NCBI GenBank assembly: GCA_964644605.1
Contig: CAZXWS010000050.1
Coordinates: 1 to 17,148 of the forward strand
DNA: 17,148 nt
Reading direction: 5' to 3'
From: CAZLAJ01 sp964644605
Lineage (GTDB): Bacteria; Patescibacteriota; Microgenomatia; UBA1406; GWC2-37-13
Shown: positions 1-4,938 of the stretch, piece by piece
Layout of the letters: each line of letters opens with the position of its first letter
How positions within the stretch are numbered: position 1 is the stretch's first letter
The notes under the pieces: model-generated
Database searches by the model: none
Told to the model about the DNA's origin: nothing
What the model saw: only the letters and a program-made list of their open reading frames with translations
Made by a program: the position numbers and the translations under genes

Positions 1-132
1 TCCTGCCCTACTTCATTAGATGAATACAATTATCAGTTAGCCTTGTGGAATCAATGGTACAATAATCTATCTCATTGCTCCTTACAAGGTTTAAGTCCTA
101 ATCAGTTCCTTGAAAGGTGCAAAACCTCCTGA
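1..132 (+). CDS. C-terminal end of a DDE transposase/integrase (5' truncated by window edge)
   Basis: Frame 1 is open from the first base to a TGA at 130-132 and encodes 43 residues. The stretch LWNQWYNNLSHCSLQGLSP, followed by NQFL, matches the end of integrase-core (rve) transposases of the IS3/IS481 type, where a YN..RPH.SL.G.TP segment follows the last acidic catalytic residue. The catalytic DDE residues lie outside the window, so completeness and activity cannot be judged. No terminal inverted repeat is obvious in the following 80 bases. The family call rests on this short motif only; a phage-type integrase is less likely. Confidence 0.6.
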   Translation, partial: SCPTSLDEYNYQLALWNQWYNNLSHCSLQGLSPNQFLERCKTS

Positions 133-199
133 CCTAAAACACAGTTAAAAGCTTACAGAGATCTTACTTCTTTCATATACAGAAATAATTATTGATTAC

Positions 200-205
200 T
201 ACTAT
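200..205 (+). promoter_or_regulatory. -10 element TACTAT placing the start site at the ATG of the small zinc-finger gene
   Basis: TACTAT is followed by a 6-nt discriminator (TACGAT) and then ATG at 212. With the usual 7-nt step from the last -10 base to +1, transcription would begin at the A of ATG. No convincing -35 is visible. The same TACTAT-N6-ATG arrangement occurs before the GlsB-like gene at 14651. Confidence 0.4.
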
Positions 206-211
206 TACGAT

Positions 212-316
212 ATGCTTAAAAAATTTTATTGTCCTATGTGCGGTTTTTCCGGTACCAGTATCAGAGACTTGGAAAAGCATATAGACGAAGAAGTAGAAAA
301 GGAAATTTTGTATTAA
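212..316 (+). CDS. 34-residue zinc-finger-like small protein
   Basis: This ATG-to-TAA frame encodes 34 residues. Near the start is FYCPMCGFSG, with Cys7 and Cys10, then His23. The C-X2-C-X12-H spacing is that of a C2H2 zinc finger, but the second His is absent; acidic residues (Asp25, Glu26, Glu27) occupy the place where it would be. A Lys/Glu-rich helix follows. No Shine-Dalgarno precedes it, but a TACTAT -10-like hexamer sits 6 nt before the ATG, the spacing seen for other genes here, which supports a leaderless transcript. A minus-strand terminator begins just after the stop. Function is unknown; a small metal-binding nucleic-acid or protein adaptor is a guess. Confidence 0.55.
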   Translation: MLKKFYCPMCGFSGTSIRDLEKHIDEEVEKEILY

Positions 317-339
317 AAAAATCCCCGCCGTAGCGGGGA
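317..339 (-). terminator. Rho-independent terminator of the minus-strand small-protein operon
   Basis: A 7-bp perfect stem (TCCCCGC at 322-328, GCGGGGA at 333-339) encloses a 4-nt loop. On the minus strand it is followed directly by a run of T (the A-tract at 315-321). It lies 12 nt after the stop of the 37-residue gene. The plus side has no T-run, so it is directional. Confidence 0.85.
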
Positions 340-350
340 ATAGAGACAAA

Positions 351-464
351 TTACTTCCTATTCTTTCGTGATTTTTTTCCCTTTCCTTTCTTGTCGTTCA
401 TTTGTCCTTCAATTTTTGATTTTAAATCTTCAGCTCCTTCAGTAACTTTATCAATAATTCCCAT
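351..464 (-). CDS. 37-residue basic-tailed small protein
   Basis: The frame starts at ATG 464 and encodes MGIIDKVTEGAEDLKSKIEG followed by QMNDKK and a Lys/Arg-rich tail to the TAA at 351. The first half can form an amphipathic helix resembling short stress proteins (CsbD- or YtxH-like in style), but I do not recognise a family. The start is 17 nt below the stop of the upstream DUF5670-like gene and has no strong Shine-Dalgarno, so translation may depend on the upstream cistron. A terminator follows at 317-339. Position between a recognised small gene and a terminator is the main support; function unknown. Confidence 0.55.
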   Translation of the reverse strand: MGIIDKVTEGAEDLKSKIEGQMNDKKGKGKKSRKNRK

Positions 465-481
465 AAGTTTATTGAGTAAAT

Positions 482-634
482 TTATAATGCCGTATTACGG
501 TTTAGTAAACGTGCGATAAACACTACAACAGCTGCAACTAATAACAGATGAATGAGACCACCTCCAATATTAAATATCAGGCCTCCAGCCCATGATAAAA
601 CAAGAAGCAGTAAAATCAGTTCAAGTATTCCCAT
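482..634 (-). CDS. lmo0937/DUF5670-family small membrane protein
   Basis: This 50-residue protein begins MGILELILLLLVLSWAGGL and has two hydrophobic segments (about residues 3-15 and 28-42) separated by a Gly-rich turn (FNIGGGLIH). This is the layout of the lmo0937/DUF5670 family, whose members have a LG..GG.IH turn and are about 45-55 residues long. The biochemical role is unknown; related small genes are often stress-linked. A clear Shine-Dalgarno (AGAGGTGA) lies about 6 nt before the ATG, unlike most genes in this window. Upstream, TTCACT-N17-TACTAT gives a plausible promoter with a leader of about 25 nt. It heads a two-gene operon with the 37-residue gene. Confidence 0.8.
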   Translation of the reverse strand: MGILELILLLLVLSWAGGLIFNIGGGLIHLLLVAAVVVFIARLLNRNTAL

Positions 635-665
635 TTACTTCACCTCTCTTTCCTAATAATTTCTA

Positions 666-694
666 ATAGTATTACTATAAGGTGAAAAAGTGAA
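666..694 (-). promoter_or_regulatory. Probable promoter of the DUF5670-like operon
   Basis: On the minus strand TTCACT (689-694) and TACTAT (666-671) are 17 nt apart. The predicted start near 659 gives a leader of about 25 nt that carries the Shine-Dalgarno of the 482-634 gene. The -35 matches consensus at 4 of 6 positions. The rest of 695-840 is AT-rich and I see no gene in it. Confidence 0.4.
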
Positions 695-858
695 ATACCT
701 ATCATAAAGTAGTAAGAAATAAGTAAAGTGGAATCTTACTTTTTTATTACTTGAATATTATTTCGCTTTTATTCTGTTGACTTAATATGTAAGCATGTTA
801 GTAGTTATGTTACTGGTAGGATTACTAGTTTAGATAAAGAGAGGAGGTGACTAAAAAT

Positions 859-903
859 ATGGCACGAAGAAGTCAAAAAGGTCGCGGCAACGAAGGTAAA
901 TAA
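859..903 (+). CDS. 14-residue basic peptide with strong RBS
   Basis: ATG 859 to TAA 903 encodes MARRSQKGRGNEGK, a strongly basic, Gly-containing, non-hydrophobic peptide. The upstream AGGAGGTGA (842-850) matches the anti-Shine-Dalgarno over nine bases, with an 8-nt spacer. A strong terminator begins 12 nt after the stop. A near-perfect ribosome binding site, a complete frame and a dedicated terminator make a real mini-gene likely, although it is below normal annotation limits. It could instead be a leader peptide or the start of a structured RNA. I do not recognise a family; the basic composition would suit RNA or ribosome binding, which is inference only. Confidence 0.5.
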   Translation: MARRSQKGRGNEGK

Positions 904-915
904 ATCCATTAAAAA

Positions 916-945
916 CAAAAACCCCGATATAAGTCGGGGTTTTTG
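916..945 (+). terminator. Strong rho-independent terminator after the 14-residue gene
   Basis: A 12-bp perfect stem (CAAAAACCCCGA at 916-927, TCGGGGTTTTTG at 934-945) encloses a 6-nt loop. The A-rich and T-rich flanks make it usable in both directions. It separates the mini-gene from the dehydratase-like gene at 1019. Confidence 0.88.
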
Positions 946-1018
946 TGGGGTTTCAGTAAACAAGAAAACAATAATATCTGCTACAATAAGTACACCTTTC
1001 ATTATTAATTTTTTGTCT

Positions 1019-2020
1019 ATGTCAAAAAAAGCAGTGATTATTGGTGTTTCTTCTCAAGATGGATCCTACTTAGCAGATTTATTACTCGAAAAAAAATATA
1101 CAGTGGTGGGGACTGTCCGCCGCAGTACTTCTATACAAAAAGAAAATATTTCTCATTTAGAGGGCAAAATAAATATTGAGGCAGCTGATCTTTTAGATGT
1201 GGAAAGTATCAACAACGTTATTCATAAACATAACCCAGATGAAGTCTATAATATTGCGGCACAATCTGTTCCGGCCGATTCATGGAGCCATCCGTATTAT
1301 ACGGGCGAAGTTACGGGCTTAGGCCCTCTTCGTGTGATGGAAGCAGTGAAAAATTATGCGCCAAATGCTAAGTTTTATCAAGCAACAAGCCGCGAAATAT
1401 TTGGAAATATTCAAGCAGATTCAGCTACAGAATCCACACCGATTGATGCAAATAATCCCTATGGTATTGCAAAAGCTTATGCACATATGATGGTTCGCTG
1501 CTATAGAGAATCATATAATTTGTTTGCGTGTGGTGGCATACTTTTTAATCACGAAAGTCCGCGACGTAGTCTGCATTTTGTAACTCGGAAAATAACTGCT
1601 GCCGTTGCATGTATCAAAAATAATGCTAAAAATCCGCCACTCAATGAAATTGGAGAACCTTTAATTAAAGATGGAAAACTTCATTTGGGATTATTAGATG
1701 CGAAACGGGATTGGGGATATGCAAAAGAATATGTTGAAGCAATGTGGCTTATGCTCCAGCAAGATAAACCAAAAGATTACGTGATTGGCACAAATGAAAC
1801 TCACACCATTAAGGAAGTGTGCGAGATAGCCTTTAGTCATGTTGGACTAAACTGGGAAGATTATGTAACAACCAATCAAAAATTGCTTCGACCAACTGAG
1901 ATTAAAGAATTGAAGGGTGACTATTCGTTAGCCAAAAAAGAATTAGGCTGGCAGCCGCGCACTTCACTTAAAGACCTTATAACGCTTATGGTGGATGCGG
2001 ACCTCGAACGGTTTAAATAA
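1019..2020 (+). CDS. gmd: GDP-mannose 4,6-dehydratase-like NAD(P)-dependent sugar dehydratase (variant active site)
   Basis: The 333-residue protein is an extended short-chain dehydrogenase very like GMD, which converts GDP-mannose to GDP-4-keto-6-deoxymannose for surface glycans. Family signatures are PDEVYNIAAQS, FYQATSREIFG, NPYGIAKAYAH (Tyr148, Lys152), FNHESPRR, FVTRKIT and LDAKRDWGYAKEYVEAMWLM. Two differences stand out. The Rossmann loop reads GVSSQDG instead of GITGQDG, so the middle Gly is Ser12. The catalytic loop STSE is TSRE, with Ser124 in place of the catalytic Thr and Arg125 in place of the next Ser; Glu126 is kept. Length fits the family. I chose ATG 1019; an in-frame TTG at 1013 is the alternative. 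No Shine-Dalgarno is present; TACAAT at 982-987 could be a -10. No other sugar genes adjoin it. Confidence 0.85.
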   Translation: MSKKAVIIGVSSQDGSYLADLLLEKKYTVVGTVRRSTSIQKENISHLEGKINIEAADLLDVESINNVIHKHNPDEVYNIAAQSVPADSWSHPYYTGEVTGLGPLRVMEAVKNYAPNAKFYQATSREIFGNIQADSATESTPIDANNPYGIAKAYAHMMVRCYRESYNLFACGGILFNHESPRRSLHFVTRKITAAVACIKNNAKNPPLNEIGEPLIKDGKLHLGLLDAKRDWGYAKEYVEAMWLMLQQDKPKDYVIGTNETHTIKEVCEIAFSHVGLNWEDYVTTNQKLLRPTEIKELKGDYSLAKKELGWQPRTSLKDLITLMVDADLERFK

Positions 2021-2097
2021 ATACCTTTTACGAGTAGTAAGTAGTTAGAGGTTATGGGTTAGGAGTTACGAGTGACGAATTACGAGTAAGTAAAAGT

Positions 2098-2127
2098 AGT
2101 AAGGAACGGTTTTAAACCGTTCCGTAC
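2098..2127. repeat. Palindromic repeat, copy 1 (GGAACGGTTT/AAACCGTTCC family)
   Basis: Ten-base arms GGAACGGTTT (2103-2112) and AAACCGTTCC (2114-2123) flank a single T. The flanks GTAA on the left and GTAC on the right extend the symmetry imperfectly. The same 21-base core recurs exactly at 12631-12651, also with GTAC on its right. It is a dispersed REP-like hairpin in the spacer between the dehydratase and the HNH-like gene. The rest of 2021-2240 is degenerate short repeats of a TACGAGT-type word and AT-rich DNA; I see no gene there. Confidence 0.8.
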
Positions 2128-2240
2128 ATTTACGTTTTAATTAAAAGGTTCTTGTAGCTTGTATCGTTTAACGTCAATCGTTTAATTTTTTTGTGTCACT
2201 TATTCGTTTTTTATCTTTAATTTTTTATATTTTATTTTCA

Positions 2241-2795
2241 TTACTCTCCCATTTCATTATAAACCTGGAGCCAGTCGGAAGCAATTTTTTGCTGTGCTTC
2301 CTGAAGCGTGATTGATCCGGAGCATATTTCATCGTGCAGATAATTTTCTACTTTATCTTTTTCGTGGTATCCAGGACGCGGTTCGGCAACTTCAGGCCAT
2401 AGATTACTTATATCATTAGAGCCTCCTAGTTCTAACGAGATTAAATGATCTACTTCATATTCACCAGGTCTGTGTGAAGTTATACCGTACGATGCAAATA
2501 CTTGTTCCTTTATAGAACTTGGAACATTACGGACGGATTTGCTATAGCCTGGAGTGCAGATTTGTTCTTTAGTGACGGTCGGAAATACAGCTCCGGGTGT
2601 ACATGCTTTGTCTGGTAAAGAATTATTTGCTACGCAATTATTAGTTTTAGTTTGTTGTCCTAAGACTACTGGTGCAGAAGAAGGGAGTTGGGTTGACTGG
2701 GGTGAGAGGAGAGAGTTTTTTTGTTTGAATGAATAAATTATTATAAATAATACAGTCAGTGCAAGTACAAAAAAAATTGTTTTGTTATCGCTCAT
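2241..2795 (-). CDS. Secreted or membrane-anchored HNH-nuclease-like protein
   Basis: 184 residues. An N-terminal hydrophobic segment (about 7-23) is a signal anchor, followed by a Ser/Gln/Pro-rich linker to about 50. The C-terminal domain contains PDKACTPGAVFPTVT, ICTPGYSKSVRNVP and the HNH-like core EVDHLISLELGGSNDISNLW, with Asp116-His117 and Asn131 as the likely metal/phosphate-site residues, then DKVENYLHDEIC and a terminal helix IASDWLQVYNEMG. Four Cys (54, 65, 80, 158) could form disulfides outside the cell. This matches a family of secreted DHL.LELGG...NLWPE proteins usually annotated as HNH endonucleases or hypothetical. Nuclease activity is inferred. The start fits a leaderless promoter (TATACT-GTATAT-ATG). 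Confidence 0.75.
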   Translation of the reverse strand: MSDNKTIFFVLALTVLFIIIYSFKQKNSLLSPQSTQLPSSAPVVLGQQTKTNNCVANNSLPDKACTPGAVFPTVTKEQICTPGYSKSVRNVPSSIKEQVFASYGITSHRPGEYEVDHLISLELGGSNDISNLWPEVAEPRPGYHEKDKVENYLHDEICSGSITLQEAQQKIASDWLQVYNEMGE

Positions 2796-2801
2796 ATATA
2801 C

Positions 2802-2807
2802 AGTATA
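2802..2807 (-). promoter_or_regulatory. -10 TATACT giving a leaderless start for the HNH-like gene
   Basis: On the minus strand TATACT is followed by six bases (GTATAT) and the ATG at 2795. Predicted +1 is the A of ATG. The element lies in the 15-nt gap after the stop of the upstream gene. The -35 region falls in the upstream gene's last codons and is weak (TTACTA). Confidence 0.5.
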
Positions 2808-2810
2808 AAA

Positions 2811-3131
2811 TTATTTTTGCAAAATAGTAACATAAGTAGCATTCTGACTTTCTAAAATCTCTTTTGCCGCAGCAGCTTCGTCAGTATTTTGTGTTTCTAC
2901 AACTATAACTATTTGTTCATTATTTATTTGAGTCAAACCTTTTTTTTGCAAAGCTGCAAGCAGTGATTTCATGGAATATCCGGTATATGTGCGTGTGTTA
3001 TCAGAAATAATGTTCGCAGTGCTGGGATCATCAGTAACGACAGAAATTTTTGATGCATCAAAATCTGCTTCTGCAAGATTGTTTAAAGCAATTTCGGCGT
3101 CACTTGTGCTTTTAAATAACCCAACCACCAT
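2811..3131 (-). CDS. YflT-like general stress protein domain (DUF1269/17M-like)
   Basis: This 106-residue soluble protein starts VVGLFKSTSDAEIALNNLAE and continues ADFDASKISVVTDD. That pattern, a short beta strand, an Ala-rich helix, then FD...ISVV, is typical of the general stress protein 17M-like (YflT) domain. A second alpha/beta half (QIVIVVETQNTDEAAAAKEIL) completes a ferredoxin-like fold. No catalytic motif is visible. The ATG is 1 nt past the stop of the upstream DUF4258-like gene (TAA-T-ATG), so the two are almost certainly translated in series. Precise function is unknown; family members are stress-induced in Gram-positives. Confidence 0.65.
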   Translation of the reverse strand: MVVGLFKSTSDAEIALNNLAEADFDASKISVVTDDPSTANIISDNTRTYTGYSMKSLLAALQKKGLTQINNEQIVIVVETQNTDEAAAAKEILESQNATYVTILQK

Positions 3132-3132
3132 A

Positions 3133-3498
3133 TTATTTAAAAAAAGCAGATTTTAACTCAAGCCAGATTTTGCCTAAGAACGATGCTTTACGGTACGCGC
3201 GCATGTAGTCATTATATTTTTGTTTTTTATCATAATCAGCAGTGCCGTAAAAGGGGGGATCAACCCATGTCGAAAGAATTAGCCACTCACCTTTCTCGTT
3301 TTTTTTCGCAATGATAGTGACAGTGTGATTATCGATTCGTTTGCGATATTCTTGAGTGCCACTTTGTTTGCCATTTAATGATTGATCTGGATGTTGAAAC
3401 GCGGCAAGAGCCAGGTCCTGCGGGAGTTTACGCTGCTGCATACGTTCTATAGCGTGGTGTGTCCAAATAGCACCACCGTAATACTGTGAGTATGACAT
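3133..3498 (-). CDS. DUF4258-like protein
   Basis: The 121-residue protein opens with WTHHAIERMQQRKLPQDLALAAFQHPD, then EYRKRIDNHTVTIIAKKN and WLILSTWVDPP. An N-terminal H.A..RM..R..., a small beta-rich middle and an ivT-type strand are the marks of DUF4258-like domains, which are related in fold to BrnT/RelE-type toxins. Here a long basic C-terminal tail (YDKKQKYNDYMRAYRKASF) is added. No antitoxin-like partner is next to it; the neighbour is a stress-type protein 1 nt downstream. Toxin activity is therefore not supported. The ATG fits a leaderless start: TAAAAT (3505-3510) then six bases. Confidence 0.55.
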   Translation of the reverse strand: MSYSQYYGGAIWTHHAIERMQQRKLPQDLALAAFQHPDQSLNGKQSGTQEYRKRIDNHTVTIIAKKNEKGEWLILSTWVDPPFYGTADYDKKQKYNDYMRAYRKASFLGKIWLELKSAFFK

Positions 3499-3504
3499 CC
3501 TTAT

Positions 3505-3510
3505 ATTTTA
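3505..3510 (-). promoter_or_regulatory. -10 TAAAAT giving a leaderless start for the DUF4258-like gene
   Basis: On the minus strand TAAAAT is followed by ATAAGG and ATG (3498). The predicted +1 equals the A of ATG. A better hexamer, TATAAT, at 3518-3523 would instead give a leader of about 13 nt ending in AAGG, so both readings remain open. Confidence 0.35.
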
Positions 3511-3527
3511 CATGGAGATTATATGTT

Positions 3528-3878
3528 TTAGATAGTGAATAATTTAAGCCGTTTTGTTATTGTATAGATTTGATAATAGCCTGAAATAAGCAAAATTGAG
3601 CCGAACGATCCTAGTGTGATGAAAAAAATACGAATTTGAAAATCTGTTAAAATTCCCTGGTCACCCTTTTCTAGCATTAAATAGGTAACTAAGAGAATAC
3701 TGTGCGCAACAGTACCGGCTGCTACTTTTTTCAAACCTTGACCAAGTGTTCCTCCCATAGCTTTAGCTGATCGTACGGCGTTTACTACAACGATTAAACT
3801 TGTTGAAAATACTGCAATAAAACCTATTTTTAAAATTAAAGAATAGAGTTCTGGAGAAAGAGTGAAGTTTAGTCCCAT
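3528..3878 (-). CDS. Small three-helix membrane protein, hypothetical
   Basis: With the start at ATG 3878 the protein has 116 residues (MGLNFTLSPELYSLI...). It has three hydrophobic segments, about residues 8-32, 55-70 and 80-103, and a Gly-rich cytoplasmic-type loop (SAKAMGGTLGQGLKKVAAG). I do not recognise a family. The frame could extend 12 codons to an ATG at 3914, but that stretch is occupied by a consensus promoter (TTGACA 3909-3914, TATAAT 3885-3890) whose predicted start site is exactly 3878, so the short form is chosen. It lies directly after lexA and before the DUF4258-like gene. Confidence 0.7.
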   Translation of the reverse strand: MGLNFTLSPELYSLILKIGFIAVFSTSLIVVVNAVRSAKAMGGTLGQGLKKVAAGTVAHSILLVTYLMLEKGDQGILTDFQIRIFFITLGSFGSILLISGYYQIYTITKRLKLFTI

Positions 3879-3884
3879 GTTGTC

Positions 3885-3914
3885 ATTATAGAGCTGAGCT
3901 GGAAAATTTGTCAA
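3885..3914 (-). promoter_or_regulatory. Full-consensus promoter TTGACA-N18-TATAAT, leaderless output
   Basis: On the minus strand TTGACA (3909-3914) and TATAAT (3885-3890) are both perfect consensus, 18 nt apart. The discriminator GACAAC is followed by ATG at 3878, which is the predicted +1. The promoter sits 16 nt past the lexA stop, so the membrane-protein gene has its own strong promoter and no terminator separates it from lexA. Confidence 0.85.
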
Positions 3915-3929
3915 TACATGTGGTCGGTA

Positions 3930-4496
3930 TTAATTATATTTTCGTACCACTGCTTTTACGATGCCAAAAATTTTAAGTTCTCGCTTAGGATAAAAAAATG
4001 GATAATTGGGGTTTGCCGCTTCCAAATATGTTTGTCCGCCTTTATCGCGTCGCAGTACTTTCAAAGTCCACTCACGATCAATCTCGGCAAGAACTATATC
4101 TCCAGTTATTGCATCACGTTTTTTTTCAATAACCACGATGTCTCCGTCAAATATTCCTGCTTCAACCATCGAGTCTCCGCTAACTTTTAATAGAAACGAC
4201 GACTGCGGATCACCGATTAAGTATTCATCTAGTGAGAGATAATTCTTATTTTCTTCGGCAAGTATCGGATAGCCTGCCTTAATAAGGCCAAGGAAGGGCA
4301 GGGCAAAAAATTTGTGAGTGGGAGCTAATTTCGAACCCTCTTTTTTTAAAAATCCATCCTCGAGCCATTTCTGCACAAGCTTATATACTGAGTTTTTTGA
4401 AGAAAAGCCGAACAATGTGAGCATTTCTGAATATGAAGGGAGGCGTTTATGACTGTTATAAAAACTTTTGACTTTATCAAGAAAATTTTGCTTCAT
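3930..4496 (-). CDS. lexA: LexA repressor (SOS regulator, S24 self-cleaving)
   Basis: 188 residues. The N-terminal half (about 1-60) is a winged-helix domain (LPSYSEMLTLFGFSSKNSVY, then KLVQKWLEDGFL). The C-terminal half is an S24 peptidase: cleavage site Ala74-Gly75 in LIKAGYP, nucleophile Ser109 in VSGDSM, and Lys146 in EWTLKVLRR. The conserved DGDIVV and GDIVLAEID motifs are present. It represses DNA-damage genes and cleaves itself when stimulated by RecA filaments. The start ATG 4496 coincides with the predicted transcription start of a TTGACA-N18-TACAAT promoter, and the spacer holds a palindromic LexA-type operator, so autoregulation is likely. UmuD-like proteins lack this DNA-binding half. 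Confidence 0.92.
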   Translation of the reverse strand: MKQNFLDKVKSFYNSHKRLPSYSEMLTLFGFSSKNSVYKLVQKWLEDGFLKKEGSKLAPTHKFFALPFLGLIKAGYPILAEENKNYLSLDEYLIGDPQSSFLLKVSGDSMVEAGIFDGDIVVIEKKRDAITGDIVLAEIDREWTLKVLRRDKGGQTYLEAANPNYPFFYPKRELKIFGIVKAVVRKYN

Positions 4497-4502
4497 ACTA
4501 TG

Positions 4503-4532
4503 ATTGTAGTAAACAATCGTTCACCTTGTCAA
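4503..4532 (-). promoter_or_regulatory. lexA promoter with embedded SOS operator
   Basis: On the minus strand TTGACA (4527-4532), an 18-nt spacer and TACAAT (4503-4508) form a strong promoter; +1 falls on the A of the lexA ATG (4496). Within the spacer, immediately before the -10, GTGAAC-GATT-GTTTAC (4509-4524) is an inverted repeat with one mismatch. It fits the Gram-positive SOS core GAAC-N4-GTTY. Binding there would block polymerase, implying autorepression. Confidence 0.85.
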
Positions 4533-4544
4533 GAGGATTTAATT

Positions 4545-4898
4545 TTAGGAATTTGTGGTAATGTCAATTACTGAAGATGGATAAATTTTTTGTATCTCTT
4601 CACGTATTTTTTGCTCTTCTTCTGTGCCGTATTTTGAATCTGAAAAAATATCAATTACTAAAAATTTATGTTCGGGGTAGGTGTGGACAGAAATATGTGA
4701 CTGCTGAAGTAATAGTGTGCCGGTAACTCCAATAGTTTCAAATTTATGAAATACTTCTTTTAAAACTCGAAGATGAATGACGTCAGCTATTGATTTAAGA
4801 AGCTGTACTTGTGTATCGAGTACATCCGCTGTTGCAGGATCAACTTCGTAGACCTTTATAAAAACATTGGTTACAGGAGGAAAATTAGGATAGAACAT
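4545..4898 (-). CDS. S-adenosylmethionine decarboxylase-family pyruvoyl enzyme (variant active site)
   Basis: The 117-residue protein matches the short bacterial/archaeal AdoMetDC (SpeH) family, which self-cleaves at Ser to form a pyruvoyl cofactor. The core IGVTGTLLLQQSHISVHTYP, then EHKFLVIDIFSDS, aligns with [20 protein letters not shown]...IDLFTCG. Ser67 is the pyruvoyl precursor and His72 the processing His. Two changes are notable: the cleavage pair is Gln66-Ser67 rather than Glu-Ser, and the catalytic Cys of FTCG is Asp87. The N-terminal G.H motif is also missing. Some AdoMetDC homologues are known to act as ornithine or arginine decarboxylases, so the substrate is uncertain. No spermidine synthase lies in the window. 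It is divergent from the thioredoxin-like gene. Confidence 0.8.
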   Translation of the reverse strand: MFYPNFPPVTNVFIKVYEVDPATADVLDTQVQLLKSIADVIHLRVLKEVFHKFETIGVTGTLLLQQSHISVHTYPEHKFLVIDIFSDSKYGTEEEQKIREEIQKIYPSSVIDITTNS

Positions 4899-4913
4899 GG
4901 TATGTTTACTTTA

Positions 4914-4928
4914 ATAATATATTATACT
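4914..4928. promoter_or_regulatory. Bidirectional -10 region between the decarboxylase and thioredoxin-like genes
   Basis: ATTATACT (4921-4928) reads TATACT on plus (4923-4928) and TATAAT on minus (4921-4926). The plus start would be about 4935, 4 nt before ATG 4939. The minus start would be about 4914, giving a leader of about 16 nt; a second minus hexamer TATTAT (4914-4919) would give 9 nt. Neither side has a clear -35. The same octamer occurs at 7429-7436. Confidence 0.5.
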
Positions 4929-4938
4929 AAATAGAGCT

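Noticed and set aside
777..811. Promoter TTGACT...TATGTT for the 14-residue gene
   Set aside because: The gap between the two hexamers is 23 nt, too long for a standard promoter; no better candidate found.
805..1002. Minus-strand frame of 65 codons over the mini-gene and terminator
   Set aside because: It is antisense to the 14-residue gene and runs through the terminator hairpin; no ribosome binding site and no recognisable protein.
3133..3498. Toxin of a toxin-antitoxin pair
   Set aside because: The DUF4258-like domain is toxin-related in fold, but the adjacent gene is a stress-type protein, not an antitoxin.
3879..3914. 12-codon extension of the three-helix membrane protein
   Set aside because: These bases are a perfect-consensus promoter with predicted start site at 3878.
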